Shown here: piece by piece, positions 55,770 to 64,000 of the stretch | Layout of the letters: every line of letters begins with the position of its first letter | Numbering within the stretch: the first letter of the stretch is position 1 | Assembly (NCBI RefSeq): GCF_003989665.1 | Contig: NZ_RZIJ01000001.1 | Span: 372,001-436,000, forward strand | DNA from: Azospirillum doebereinerae | GTDB lineage: Bacteria > Pseudomonadota > Alphaproteobacteria > Azospirillales > Azospirillaceae | Direction: 5' to 3' | Length of the DNA: 64,000 bases | The notes under the pieces: model-generated | Seen by the model: the letters and a program-made list of their open reading frames with translations, nothing else | The model's database searches: none | What the model was told of the DNA's origin: nothing | Made by a program: the position numbers and the translations under genes

Positions 55770-55794
55770 GCATAGTTGCGGAAATCCTGCTGCG

Positions 55795-55910
55795 GTTACC
55801 CCCTCCCCATCCCTCCCCCGCCTTCGGCGGGAGAGGGGGTCGGATGCTTGGCGGCGCTCGGCGTCAGTCCCCTCTCCCGCGAAGCGGGGGAGGGTTAGGG
55901 AGGGGGCAAG
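55795..55910. repeat. About 116-bp palindromic MITE-like element
   Basis: Left arm ACCCCCTCCCCATCCCTCCCC and right arm GGGGGAGGGTTAGGGAGGGGG are inverted with few mismatches; inner hairpins CCGCCTTCGGCGG and CTCTCCCGCGAAGCGGGGGAG lie between. It separates the GT2-acyltransferase stop from the convergent 152-residue gene and may act as a terminator for both. Confidence 0.8.
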
Positions 55911-55935
55911 CGTAGCTGCTCCCTCCCGCTTCCGC

Positions 55936-56394
55936 TTACTTGCCGAGCGTGACGACCGTGCCGACCAGGGCGACGCCGGCCATGATCGACCCGGCCCCGC
56001 AGGTGTATTCGGTGTCGCTGCTCTGCTCGACGTTCTTGTAGTTGCTCTTGATGTTCACGACCGCGTTGCCGCCCTCCTGGCGGGCACGCTCCTGCAGGGC
56101 GATCACGGCGCTCAGGAACACCCACTCGCAGGCTTTCTGGTCGGACTTGCCGACGGCGTTGGTCTTCTTGTTGGTCTTCCACTCGCCGATGGTCTTGACG
56201 ACCTTCGGTGTCTTCTGCTTGCCGAAATAGAGCTTAACGCCCTTGTCGAGACGCTCGAGGGCCTCCGGCGTGGTCAGGGCGTCCTGGATGCCGAACAGCT
56301 TGTGCTCGTCCCGCGCCAAGGCGGGGACGGCGGCACAAAGACCGGTGAGCAGGGTGGCGGAAAGGGCGATGGTCTGAAATCGCGTCATTTTCAA
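55936..56394 (-). CDS. Small secreted protein of the aryl-polyene-type cluster
   Basis: This 152-residue protein has a Sec signal peptide (hydrophobic residues 8-25, cleavage after PALA). The mature domain contains WVFLSAVIALQERARQEGG and NAVVNIKSNYKN and ends with a Gly/Val-rich stretch. Similar small proteins near aryl-polyene genes are often mislabelled excinuclease; it has no nuclease or ATPase motif. Its role is unknown. It lies 22 bases after the ketosynthase stop on the same strand and is probably the last gene of that operon. Confidence 0.7.
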   Translation of the reverse strand: MKMTRFQTIALSATLLTGLCAAVPALARDEHKLFGIQDALTTPEALERLDKGVKLYFGKQKTPKVVKTIGEWKTNKKTNAVGKSDQKACEWVFLSAVIALQERARQEGGNAVVNIKSNYKNVEQSSDTEYTCGAGSIMAGVALVGTVVTLGK

Positions 56395-56416
56395 TTCCCG
56401 GCTTGAAAAGAAGGCA

Positions 56417-57640
56417 TCACGTCCGGCGGAAGATCAGCGACGTGTTGATGCCGCCGAAGGCGAAGTTGTTGGACATCAGGTGATCGGTCTCCACCCGGCG
56501 CGCCTCGCCCATCACGTAGTCCAGCGGGGCGCAGCGCTCGTCCACCACGTCGAGGTTGGCGGTGTGCGGGAACCAGCCCTCGCGCATCATCTCGATGCCG
56601 AGCCAAGCCTCCATCGCCCCGCAGGCGCCCAGAGAATGGCCGAAATAGCTCTTCAGCGAGTGGAGCGGCGTGCCGCCGCCGAACACCGCGTGGGTGGCCT
56701 TGGTTTCGGCGATGTCGCCCCATTCGGTAGCCGTGCCGTGGCCGCTGACGAAGCCGATGGCCTCGGCGCCCAGCCCCGCGTCCTCCAGCGCCATGCGCAG
56801 CGCGATCTCCATCGTCTCCGCCTGAGGCTGGGTGACGTGGTTGCCGTCGGAGTTGCAGGCGAAGCCGACCACCTCGGCGTGGATGCGCGCGCCGCGCGCC
56901 AGGGCGTGCTCGCGCTCCTCCAGGATCAGCGTCGCGGCGCCCTCGCCGATCACCAGCCCGTCGCGGTCGCGGTCGTAGGGGCGCGGCGACCGATGCGGCT
57001 GGTCGTTCATGGTCGAGGTGGCGTAGAGCGTGTCGAACACGGCCGATTCGGTGACGTCCAGCTCGTCGGCGCCGCCCGCGATCATCACGTCGGCCTTGCC
57101 CCAGCGGATCGCCTCGTAGCCGTAGCCGATGCCCTGGCTGCCCGAGGTGCAGGCGCTGGAGGTCGGGATGATGCGGCCGGTGACGCCGAAGAACAGGCCG
57201 ATGTTCACCGCCGCCGTGTGGCTCATCATCTGGATGTAGCTGGTGGCGTTCAGGGTCTTGGACATCCCCTGCGTCATCAGCTCGGCAAAGGCGATGACCG
57301 GCGCCGGGCTGCCGAAGGAGGAGCCGAAGGCGATGCCGGTGCGGCCCGAGCGGACCACCGGATTGTCCAGCAGCCCGGAATCGGCCAGCGCGCGCTCGGC
57401 GGCGTAGACCGCCATCAGCGCGACCGGCCCCATGGTGCGGGTCTTCTTGCGCGGGTAGCGGCCCCCGGCCTCGAAGTCCAGCACGGGCGCCGCCAGCCGG
57501 GTGTTGATACCGTGGAAGCGGTCCCATTCCGGCATGCTGCGGACGGCCGTCTCCCCCTTTTCCATGCGGGCGCGGATGGTGGGCCAATCCTGCCCCAGGG
57601 CGGTGATCCCGCCCATCCCCGTGACGACCACGCGACGCAT
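56417..57640 (-). CDS. FabF-like ketosynthase (ApeR-type)
   Basis: This 407-residue condensing enzyme has the start RRVVVTGMGGITALG, active-site Cys in TSSACTSGSQGIGYG, and the two His motifs SGHGTATEWGD and YFGHSLGACGA; it should be catalytically active. It condenses malonyl-ACP units in chain elongation. Order thioesterase-LolA-MMPL-DUF3261-ketosynthase-dehydratase-reductase-ketosynthase matches aryl-polyene clusters. The ATG at 57640 overlaps the reductase stop, so upstream open frame is discarded. Confidence 0.92.
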   Translation of the reverse strand: MRRVVVTGMGGITALGQDWPTIRARMEKGETAVRSMPEWDRFHGINTRLAAPVLDFEAGGRYPRKKTRTMGPVALMAVYAAERALADSGLLDNPVVRSGRTGIAFGSSFGSPAPVIAFAELMTQGMSKTLNATSYIQMMSHTAAVNIGLFFGVTGRIIPTSSACTSGSQGIGYGYEAIRWGKADVMIAGGADELDVTESAVFDTLYATSTMNDQPHRSPRPYDRDRDGLVIGEGAATLILEEREHALARGARIHAEVVGFACNSDGNHVTQPQAETMEIALRMALEDAGLGAEAIGFVSGHGTATEWGDIAETKATHAVFGGGTPLHSLKSYFGHSLGACGAMEAWLGIEMMREGWFPHTANLDVVDERCAPLDYVMGEARRVETDHLMSNNFAFGGINTSLIFRRT

Positions 57641-58365
57641 CAGAACATTCCCCCGTTCACCGAAATCACCTGCCGCGTCACATAGCCGGCGTCGTCCGAG
57701 CACAGGAAGGAGACCGCCCCCGCGACCTCCTCCGGACGGCCGACGCGGCGCATCGGCACCAGCTTCAGCGCCTCGTCGAGCGGGGCGTCCTCGGTCATCT
57801 GCGTCTCGATCACGCCGGGCGCCACGCAGTTGACCGTGATGTTCCGCTTGGCCAGCTCGATGGCCAGCGCCTTGGTGGCGCCGATGATGCCGGCCTTGGC
57901 GGCGCTGTAGTTGACCTGCCCGCGGTTGCCCATCAGGCCCGACACCGAGGACAAGGTGACGATCCGCCCGCCGCGCCGGGCCGAGACCATCGGCATGACC
58001 AGCGGCCGCAGCACGTTGTAGAAGCCGTCGAGGTTGGTGCCGAGCACCGAATCCCAATCCTCGTCCGTCATCGCCGGAAAGGCGGTGTCGCGGGCGATGC
58101 CGGCGTTCAGCACCACGCCGTAGGGCACGCCGTGCGCCGCCATGTCGGCCTCCAGCGCGGCCAAGCAGGCGGCTCGGTCGGCGATGTCGAAGCCGAGCAC
58201 CCGCCCCTCGCCGCCGGCCGCCTGGATCGTCGCCAGCGTGTCCGCCGCGCCCTCGGCGTCGCGGCCGTAATGCACCGCCACGGTGAAGCCGTCGCGCGCC
58301 AGCCGGACCGCCACGGCGCGGCCGATGCCCTTGCTGGCGCCGGTGACCAGGATCGTCTTCGTCAT
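57640..58365 (-). CDS. 3-ketoacyl-ACP reductase (FabG-like, ApeQ-type)
   Basis: This 241-residue short-chain dehydrogenase has TGASKGIGRAVA (cofactor motif), LNAGIARD, the catalytic Ser-Tyr-Lys in SSVSGLMGNRGQVNYSAAKAG, and a C-terminal ISVNGGMF. It reduces the beta-keto group during chain building. It is coupled to both flanking genes by overlapping start and stop codons. Confidence 0.94.
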   Translation of the reverse strand: MTKTILVTGASKGIGRAVAVRLARDGFTVAVHYGRDAEGAADTLATIQAAGGEGRVLGFDIADRAACLAALEADMAAHGVPYGVVLNAGIARDTAFPAMTDEDWDSVLGTNLDGFYNVLRPLVMPMVSARRGGRIVTLSSVSGLMGNRGQVNYSAAKAGIIGATKALAIELAKRNITVNCVAPGVIETQMTEDAPLDEALKLVPMRRVGRPEEVAGAVSFLCSDDAGYVTRQVISVNGGMF

Positions 58366-58859
58366 CACTTCATCCTCACGCCCTGGCTGGCGAGCAACGC
58401 CGCCGCATCCACGGGTTGGTACAGCGTGAGTTGCGCCGTCGCCACCGGGGTTTCGTCCTGCGTCGCGACGACGCAGTCGAACACCGCCATCTCGCCGTCC
58501 TGGTAGTGCGGCGCGACCGAGACGGTCAGCGTCTCCCCCTCCGGGAACCAGTTCCGGGCCGCGTGGAAGTCGCGGCTTCCCAGCAGGAAGCCCAGCCGCA
58601 CCGGCCCGCCAGCCTCCAGCGCCACGGCGCCGACGAAGGCGCCGCAGGCCTGGGCCATCCACTCGATGGCGATGTGGGCGGCGATGCCGCGCCCGGCCCG
58701 GAAGAAGGGCGCGTCCGGCCGCACCGTCACGCCGGCCGTCAGCCGCGCCGCGTGGCGGGACAGCACCCGATCGAGCAAAATCATCGGCGGGGCGTGGGGC
58801 AGCAGTTGCTCCATCGGCCAGGGGCAGGGCAGGAGTTCCAACGCCAGTTCCGCCGTCAC
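58365..58859 (-). CDS. Hotdog-fold 3-hydroxyacyl-ACP dehydratase (ApeP-type)
   Basis: This 164-residue hotdog protein begins with MEQLLPHAPPMILLDRVL, typical of FabZ/FabA-like dehydratases. It also has IAIEWMAQACGAFVG, where a dehydratase helix carries the acidic residue. It would form the double bonds of the polyene. The GTG start at 58859 overlaps the upstream ketosynthase stop (GTGA) and its stop overlaps the reductase ATG. Confidence 0.9.
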   Translation of the reverse strand: MTAELALELLPCPWPMEQLLPHAPPMILLDRVLSRHAARLTAGVTVRPDAPFFRAGRGIAAHIAIEWMAQACGAFVGAVALEAGGPVRLGFLLGSRDFHAARNWFPEGETLTVSVAPHYQDGEMAVFDCVVATQDETPVATAQLTLYQPVDAAALLASQGVRMK

Positions 58860-60076
58860 GACCAATCCCCCCGCGCCAGCACCAGCGCCACGTTGCTGCC
58901 GCCGAAGGCGAAGGAGTTGCTGAGCATCGCCGCCCGCGCGCGCGGGTCGGCCAGAGGACCATCCAGCCTGGCGCCCGGTCCGGTGAGGGCGAGCGGCGGG
59001 ATCGCCGGATCGGCAACGCCGTCCCACACATGCGGCGGCAGCAGCCCGTCTGGGTTGTCCTCCGCCGACAGGGCGAGCCACAGGAAGGCCGCCTCGCAGG
59101 CCCCGGCGGCCCCCAACGTGTGGCCGGTCATCCCCTTGGTCGAGGCGCAGGGCGTCGTGGAGCCGAAGATCCGGTGGACCGCCTTGCCCTCCATCGAATC
59201 GTTGAGCGCGGTGCCGGTACCGTGCAGGTTGATCCAGGCGATGTCCGACGCCGCGAGCCCCGCATCCTCCAGCGCCGCGCGCATCGCCCGCTCCGCGCCC
59301 TGCCCCTCCGGGTCGGGCGCGCTGACGTGGTGCGCGTCGGAGCTTTCGCCGACGCCCAGAAGCTGGATCGGCGCCGGCTCGCGGGTCAGCAAAAAGGCCG
59401 CCGCCGCCTCGCCGACGGTGATGCCGTCCCGGTTGGCGCTGAACGGGTGGCAGAGATCCGCCGACACCGCCTCCAGCGCGGTGAAGCCGCCGACCGTCAT
59501 GCGGCACAGCGTGTCCGCCCCGCCGACGACGACGGCGTCGCACAGGCCCGCCGCGATCAGCCGCCGCGCCGAGGCGAAGGCCTTGCCGCTCGACGAGCAG
59601 GCGGTCGCCACCGTGTAGGCCGGGCCGGTCAGGCCCAGGACGCGGGCGACGAAGTCGGCCAGCGCGCCGGTCTCCTGCCGGCGGTAATGGAAGCCGGGCG
59701 GCCAGGACCCGTCGCGGCGCAGCGCGGCGAAGGCCTCCTCCCCCTCGGCGATGCCCGAGGTGCTGGTGCCGAGCACCACGCCGATCCGGTCGCGGCCGAA
59801 GCGCGACGCCGCCGCGCCGACCGCGTCGGCGATCGGCTCCAGCGCGGCCAGCATCAGGCGGTTGTTGCGGGAACCCAGCGGTTCCAGCGCCGCCGGGATC
59901 GGCGGCAGCGGATCGGCCACCGCGCCGACCCGGACCGTGCGGCCGGGGATCAGGTCGTCGCGCGGCACCAGCCCGTCGCGGCTCCCCGCGAACAGGGCGC
60001 GCGCGACCGTCGCGCGGTCCTTGCCGAGCGGCGTCGCCAGCCCCATGGCCGGAATGCCGAACGCTGCCCGCGTCAC
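58856..60076 (-). CDS. FabF-like ketosynthase (ApeO-type)
   Basis: The 406-residue protein has the KS motifs VATACSSSGKAFASARR (Cys nucleophile), NLHGTGTALNDSMEG and KGMTGHTLGAAGAC (both His), so it is an active condensing enzyme. It is a second ketosynthase beside the one at 56417, as in aryl-polyene clusters where two KS types act on different steps or pair with a chain-length factor. The GTG at 60076 overlaps the lipoprotein stop and has GGAG 8 bases upstream. Confidence 0.92.
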   Translation of the reverse strand: MTRAAFGIPAMGLATPLGKDRATVARALFAGSRDGLVPRDDLIPGRTVRVGAVADPLPPIPAALEPLGSRNNRLMLAALEPIADAVGAAASRFGRDRIGVVLGTSTSGIAEGEEAFAALRRDGSWPPGFHYRRQETGALADFVARVLGLTGPAYTVATACSSSGKAFASARRLIAAGLCDAVVVGGADTLCRMTVGGFTALEAVSADLCHPFSANRDGITVGEAAAAFLLTREPAPIQLLGVGESSDAHHVSAPDPEGQGAERAMRAALEDAGLAASDIAWINLHGTGTALNDSMEGKAVHRIFGSTTPCASTKGMTGHTLGAAGACEAAFLWLALSAEDNPDGLLPPHVWDGVADPAIPPLALTGPGARLDGPLADPRARAAMLSNSFAFGGSNVALVLARGDWS

Positions 60077-60675
60077 CGGGGCGTCTCCACCGACTGCACG
60101 TCGATCTCGTAGCCCCAGGCGCGGTTGGTATAGTGCAGGGTGCCGGTCCACGGCCCGCCGGAACTCCAGCTGTGCTTGGCCTCCATCAGGTCGCGCCCGC
60201 CGACGCGGATGCTGCGCGTGTGGTCGTCGGACGCCAGCGTGCCGCCCACCGGGGCCAGCGCCTTGCGCACCGCCGCGTCGGGCCAGTAGAGCAGGACGAT
60301 GTCGGCCAGCATGCTGCCCGGCCGCACCGCATCGGGCAGCCAGGGCGCGCTTTCGGATTGGATGCCCGCGTCGGTCCAGGTCAGGGTCATCGTCCGCCGG
60401 CCCATGCCATCGAGACCGACCAGGGTAAACGCCTCCGGCGTCACGCTCATGTGACCTTCGAACGCGAAGGTCTGACCCTCGCGCCGCACCGTGATGAGCT
60501 GCGCCACCTCCACGCTGCGGCCGAGGTCGGCCGGGCGCGGCAGCGCGATCCGCGCGTCGGGCGCAACCAGCGGCGCGCGGGGGTCGTCCCCGGCGGCGGA
60601 CCCGGCGGCGGGCGGCAGGCCGGCGCAGCCGCCGAGCAGCAACAGGAGGGCCAAAAGCCCTTTTTTCGACGTCAT
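60073..60675 (-). CDS. DUF3261-family lipoprotein
   Basis: This 200-residue protein has a lipobox LLGGCAG (Cys17). The mature part includes TFAFEGHMSVTPEAFTLVG and TLTWTDAGIQSES, typical of DUF3261 proteins conserved in aryl-polyene clusters. It likely helps carry or place the product at the outer membrane; a direct function is unknown. It overlaps the following ketosynthase start by 4 bases. Confidence 0.85.
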   Translation of the reverse strand: MTSKKGLLALLLLLGGCAGLPPAAGSAAGDDPRAPLVAPDARIALPRPADLGRSVEVAQLITVRREGQTFAFEGHMSVTPEAFTLVGLDGMGRRTMTLTWTDAGIQSESAPWLPDAVRPGSMLADIVLLYWPDAAVRKALAPVGGTLASDDHTRSIRVGGRDLMEAKHSWSSGGPWTGTLHYTNRAWGYEIDVQSVETPR

Positions 60676-60719
60676 GACCCTTTACCCACCATCCTCGGCA
60701 CCGCGAATGCGGCCGACCT

Positions 60720-63083
60720 TTACATCAAAACGGATGCGTTGGCATCAGAACGCAGCGCCCGGCGCGGCCCGCAACGCCCGGCCAGCGGCGCCATCAGGAA
60801 GGCCAGCAGGATGCCGACCAGCATGGTCAGGCCGAAGCCGTGCACCGCGAAGGCGCTGCTGACGCTCAACAGCCCGAAGGACAGCTGCGTCATCAGCGAG
60901 GCCAGGAACACCGACAGGATCGTGATCGGGCGGCGCGCCGTCCCGCCCTCGGCGCAGAACACCGCGTAATCCATGCCGATGGACAACACCAGCACCAGCG
61001 CCATGGCGTGGAAGAACGAGAAATCCTGCCCCGCCAGCCCCAGCAGCCCCGGCGTCAGCAGCACGGCGGCGACCGGCGGCCCCATGATCCCGGCGGCCCC
61101 GCGCCAGCCGTAGCGCCACGCCAGCGCCGGCACCATCAGCAGCGCCGCCAGCCCGGTCAGCAGCAGCGCCCGCTGCCGGTACTTGGCCAGCAGCGCCGAG
61201 AAGTCGGCGGTCGGATCAACCAGCCGCACGCCCTCCGCCCCCGCCAGCGCCGCGCGCACGGCGTCAGGGCGGGTCAGTCCCTGGAGCGCCACCACATGCA
61301 GCCCCGGCGCCAGCACCAGTTCGCCCAGGAAGGGCACCGTCTCCCCCGCCAAGGCGGCGTCAAGGGTCAGCGGCGCGTCGGAGGCCACCGCCGGCTCCGT
61401 GGGAGCGGGCAGGCCGAGCTGGGCGCGCTGGCGCTCCAGCAATGGCTGCTCCAGAACGTCGCGCACCAGCGCGCGGTTCTCCCGCTGCCGCTCCGCCGAG
61501 GGCACGAAGGCAGCGGGCATCTGGTAGCCGGCCAGCGCGCCCTCCCCCTTCAGCCGCTCCAGCGTGGCGACGACGGCCTCCTCGCGGCGCAGCGCGGTTT
61601 CGGTGTCGGGCGCCTGGACCAGCAGGAACTGCGACGCCGTGCCGGCACCGATCAGCCGCTGGACCTCTTCCTGCTGGCGGACCAGCCCGGGCGAGAGCGA
61701 CTGCATGCGCCGCACGTCGTCGTCGGAGCGCAGCAGGAAAAGCCCGGTCCCCCCGGCGGCGACGACCAAGGCCGCGAGCGCAACGCGCGTCCGGCGGTGC
61801 TGCGCCCCCAGGACGACGTCCCAGAAGGCTCCCAGCCGCCCGGCCGCCCAAAGCATCCCCCGCCCATGCCGGGCCGGCTGGGCGCGGTCGAGCAGCGGCA
61901 GCCACAGCACCACCGTGGCGTAGGTCGCGAGCAGCCCGAGGATGGAGAAGGCGGCGATCTGCCGCAGCCCCGGCATGGGCGCCAGCATCAGCGAGGCGTA
62001 GCCGCTGAGCGCGGTGACCAGCCCCAGCGTGATGCCGGGCATGATGCTGCGCAGCCGCTCGCGCGGGGTTCGCAGCGCCGGATCGAACAGGCTGCCGCTG
62101 TAATAGAGCCCGTAATCGACCGCGACGCCGATCAGGCTGCTGCCGAACAGCAGGGTCGCGACGTGCAGCTCTCCGAACAAAGCGAGGCTGCCGGCCATGC
62201 CGAACCCCAGCCCGACGCCCAGCGCCAACACGTTGTGCAGCAGCGGAGCGACCCGGCGGAACACCGCGACGATCATCAGCACCGCCCCGACGATGGTCAG
62301 GGTGGTGAGGATGGTCGCCTCGCGCATACCCGTGCTGGCCCCGGCGTGGGCGAAGAAGACCGCGCCCAACCGCTTGACCTCGACCCCCGGCGTCTGCGCC
62401 CGCAGCGCGGCGACCGAGCGGTCGAAGGCGCCGACCACCGCGTCCTGCGCCGCCAGCTCGAAGGGGTCGCGGCGCAGCACGGCGTTGACCAGGATCCAGG
62501 TCGTCCCGCCTTCCACCACCGTCAGCATGCCCTCGTCCAGCGTCAGCCGCGACAGCGGGAACGGCAGGCTGGTGAAGAAGGACGGCAGCAGCAGGAAGGG
62601 GTCGGTCCGCAGCAGCCCGGCGTCGGCCAGACCGACGAAGCCGAAGGCCTGCGACAACGCCCGGATCGCCACCTCCTCGCCCTGCCCGGCCTTCAGCGCG
62701 GCCCGGTCGCCGGGCGACAGCAGCCCCTGGCGATGGGGAAAGTACAGCGTGCCGATCCGCTTCATGCGGTCGCCGTCGAAGCCGCCCCCGGCGGTCTCGA
62801 TAAGGCCGGTGGCCGACAGGTCGTCCGTCAGGCGGCGCGCGGCGGCGCGGGCCTCGTCGCGGCCAGCGTGGCCGACCAACGCGACGACCCGCCGGGCCAG
62901 CGAGCGGGTGACCGTCTCGTTGGCCTGTTGCAGGACAGGATCGACCTCCTCGCGCGGCAGCAGGGCCAGCAGATCGGTGCGGAAGGACAGACCGGCGTGG
63001 ACTCGGCCCGCCAGATAGACCCCGGCGACGGCGACGACCAGCAGCCAGACGAGCGCCGCAATCCGGGGCGCGTTCCGTTTCAC
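60720..63083 (-). CDS. MMPL/RND-type lipid exporter
   Basis: The 787-residue protein has an N-terminal membrane helix, a periplasmic loop (about 40-230), a six-helix block (about 235-400), a second periplasmic loop and a second six-helix block. LFGSSLIGVAVDYGLYYSG and LVLSIGMDYAVFCAEG carry the acidic residues expected in proton-driven RND transporters. In aryl-polyene clusters this type of gene is proposed to move the lipid-linked polyene across the inner membrane. It overlaps the LolA-like gene by 4 bases. Confidence 0.92.
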   Translation of the reverse strand: MKRNAPRIAALVWLLVVAVAGVYLAGRVHAGLSFRTDLLALLPREEVDPVLQQANETVTRSLARRVVALVGHAGRDEARAAARRLTDDLSATGLIETAGGGFDGDRMKRIGTLYFPHRQGLLSPGDRAALKAGQGEEVAIRALSQAFGFVGLADAGLLRTDPFLLLPSFFTSLPFPLSRLTLDEGMLTVVEGGTTWILVNAVLRRDPFELAAQDAVVGAFDRSVAALRAQTPGVEVKRLGAVFFAHAGASTGMREATILTTLTIVGAVLMIVAVFRRVAPLLHNVLALGVGLGFGMAGSLALFGELHVATLLFGSSLIGVAVDYGLYYSGSLFDPALRTPRERLRSIMPGITLGLVTALSGYASLMLAPMPGLRQIAAFSILGLLATYATVVLWLPLLDRAQPARHGRGMLWAAGRLGAFWDVVLGAQHRRTRVALAALVVAAGGTGLFLLRSDDDVRRMQSLSPGLVRQQEEVQRLIGAGTASQFLLVQAPDTETALRREEAVVATLERLKGEGALAGYQMPAAFVPSAERQRENRALVRDVLEQPLLERQRAQLGLPAPTEPAVASDAPLTLDAALAGETVPFLGELVLAPGLHVVALQGLTRPDAVRAALAGAEGVRLVDPTADFSALLAKYRQRALLLTGLAALLMVPALAWRYGWRGAAGIMGPPVAAVLLTPGLLGLAGQDFSFFHAMALVLVLSIGMDYAVFCAEGGTARRPITILSVFLASLMTQLSFGLLSVSSAFAVHGFGLTMLVGILLAFLMAPLAGRCGPRRALRSDANASVLM

Positions 63084-63712
63084 AGCCGGCCCGCGGCGCT
63101 CAGCGACTGCGCGTCCTCACCGGCCGGCGGCTCGGTGCTGAGCGACTGGTCGAGGAAGATCAGGCGGTCGCGGTCGCCGTCGGGTTTGACGACCTCCACC
63201 TCCTCGACGAAGCGTCCGCCCTTCACCCGGATTTCCCGGATCGGCGTCGTCGGGTCCTCGGCCTTCAGGGGCGTGAGGATCAGCCGCCACGCCTTGGCGT
63301 CGCCCTCGCGCGTGACGGCGAAGGCGCTTTCCAGCGCCTTCCAGTCGCCGGTCAGCGCGCCGCCCAGCATGGTGTACAGCTTCGACATGAAGGGCAGCCG
63401 CCCGGCGGGCAGCCGCATCGTCTCGGCACCCCGGACCTCCTGCAACAGGCCGGCGGGGCTCATCACCGTGGTCACCGCGAAGGGGGTCTCCGCCCGCCAG
63501 ACCAAACCCCGGCCGGGCGCCAGCAGGAAACGCCCCTCGCTCTTCAGCGGGGCCTGGAAGCCCTTGAGGAAGCGCTCCTGCACGAAGCGCCCGCGCAGGA
63601 CCTGCCCCTCGACGATGGTGGACATGCCGCTGGAGGGGGATTCCGCCGCGCGGGTGGGGAGCGCCGTGGCCGTCAGCAGCCCGGCGAGGATCAGAGCGAA
63701 CAGACGGGTCAC
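63080..63712 (-). CDS. LolA-like periplasmic carrier protein
   Basis: This 210-residue protein has a Sec signal peptide (LFALILAGLLTATALPTRAA). Its core resembles LolA-type carriers (VLRGRFVQERFLKGFQAPLK, GRFLLAPGRGLVWRAETPF). It probably shuttles the lipid product released by the MMPL exporter to the outer membrane. The GTG at 63712 overlaps the thioesterase stop (GTGA). Confidence 0.88.
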   Translation of the reverse strand: MTRLFALILAGLLTATALPTRAAESPSSGMSTIVEGQVLRGRFVQERFLKGFQAPLKSEGRFLLAPGRGLVWRAETPFAVTTVMSPAGLLQEVRGAETMRLPAGRLPFMSKLYTMLGGALTGDWKALESAFAVTREGDAKAWRLILTPLKAEDPTTPIREIRVKGGRFVEEVEVVKPDGDRDRLIFLDQSLSTEPPAGEDAQSLSAAGRL

Positions 63713-64000
63713 AGCAAGGCCCTCACCTTCTCGATCAGCACCGGGGGGGAGTCGAAGGACAGCTCGCCCGTCTCCACCGACACGGCGAGTTGGACGGTGT
63801 GCGCCTTGTTCAGCAGCTCGCCGGTCTTCTCGTCGCGGATGCGGTAGTCGACCTTGATCCGGTTCTCGTATTCGACCAGCGTCGCCTCGACCAGGATGGT
63901 CTGGGCCAGCCGCACCGGACGGACGTATTTCAGCCGCATGTCGACGATCGGCCACATGTAGCCCGACGCCGCCATCTCCGGGTAGCTGTAGCCGATGCGT
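63709..64000 (-). CDS. Hotdog acyl-CoA thioesterase (3' part; truncated by window)
   Basis: The frame is open to the right edge. Visible residues include RIGYSYPE, then GYMWPIVDMRLKYVRPVRLAQ and VEYENRIKVDYRIRDEKTG, typical of 4-hydroxybenzoyl-CoA-thioesterase-like hotdog enzymes found first in aryl-polyene operons. It would release or edit acyl chains. An internal ATG at 63975 is not the true start. Confidence 0.88.
   Translation of the reverse strand, partial: RIGYSYPEMAASGYMWPIVDMRLKYVRPVRLAQTILVEATLVEYENRIKVDYRIRDEKTGELLNKAHTVQLAVSVETGELSFDSPPVLIEKVRALL

Overview
The window is about 64 kb of GC-rich bacterial chromosome. Gene content (aroA-cmk-rpsA, the FYDLN-acid zinc-ribbon protein, an imp-type type VI secretion locus, an aryl-polyene-type cluster) and codon use point to an alphaproteobacterium of the Rhodospirillales, most likely Azospirillum or a close relative. 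The genus is inferred, not proven.

Layout. 1-8.6 kb is mostly housekeeping: the end of a sensor histidine kinase, a tiny membrane protein, a VUT-family transporter, an HD-GYP regulator with a degenerate receiver, the aroA-cmk-rpsA operon, a probable anti-Shine-Dalgarno-type small RNA, the FYDLN-acid protein and tRNA-Ala(GGC). 8.8-9.5 kb is a frameshifted TPR/glycosyltransferase-9-like pseudogene.

9.6-50.2 kb is one large imp-type T6SS locus with two divergent arms. The right arm is tssA-tssB-tssC-impD-tagJ-tssE-tssF-tssG-methyltransferase-tssJ-tssL-tssM-Ser/Thr kinase-RsbW-like. The left arm is MORN-like gene-PAAR-methyltransferase-clpV-hcp-vgrG-DUF6931-like-FHA-tssK. All 13 core tss genes plus PAAR are present. 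Thirty bases after tssK the left arm runs on into an unusual module: three sensor-type membrane proteins without kinase or chemotaxis output (one with an extra C-terminal membrane bundle), a sensor domain fused to an MFS transporter, a lone ABC_sub_bind-type binding protein, a GNAT acetyltransferase and a SpoIIE/RsbU-type phosphatase. It ends in two small unrecognised genes, one with a Cys/His arrangement like CNF1/BLF1 glutamine deamidases. This module is the best candidate in the window for an undescribed system. The kinase, FHA protein, a likely phospho-threonine site in TssL, the RsbU-type phosphatase and the RsbW-like protein together suggest phosphorylation and partner-switch control of secretion.

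50.3-52.3 kb holds a permuted NlpC/P60-like hydrolase and an alpha/beta-hydrolase lipoprotein. 52.3-64 kb is most of an aryl-polyene-type lipid/pigment cluster: thioesterase, LolA-like carrier, MMPL exporter, DUF3261 lipoprotein, ketosynthase, dehydratase, ketoreductase, ketosynthase, a small secreted protein, a fused GT2-acyltransferase and a CrtI-like oxidoreductase. It continues past the right edge. A family of about 110-130 bp GC-rich palindromic elements lies in several intergenic gaps.
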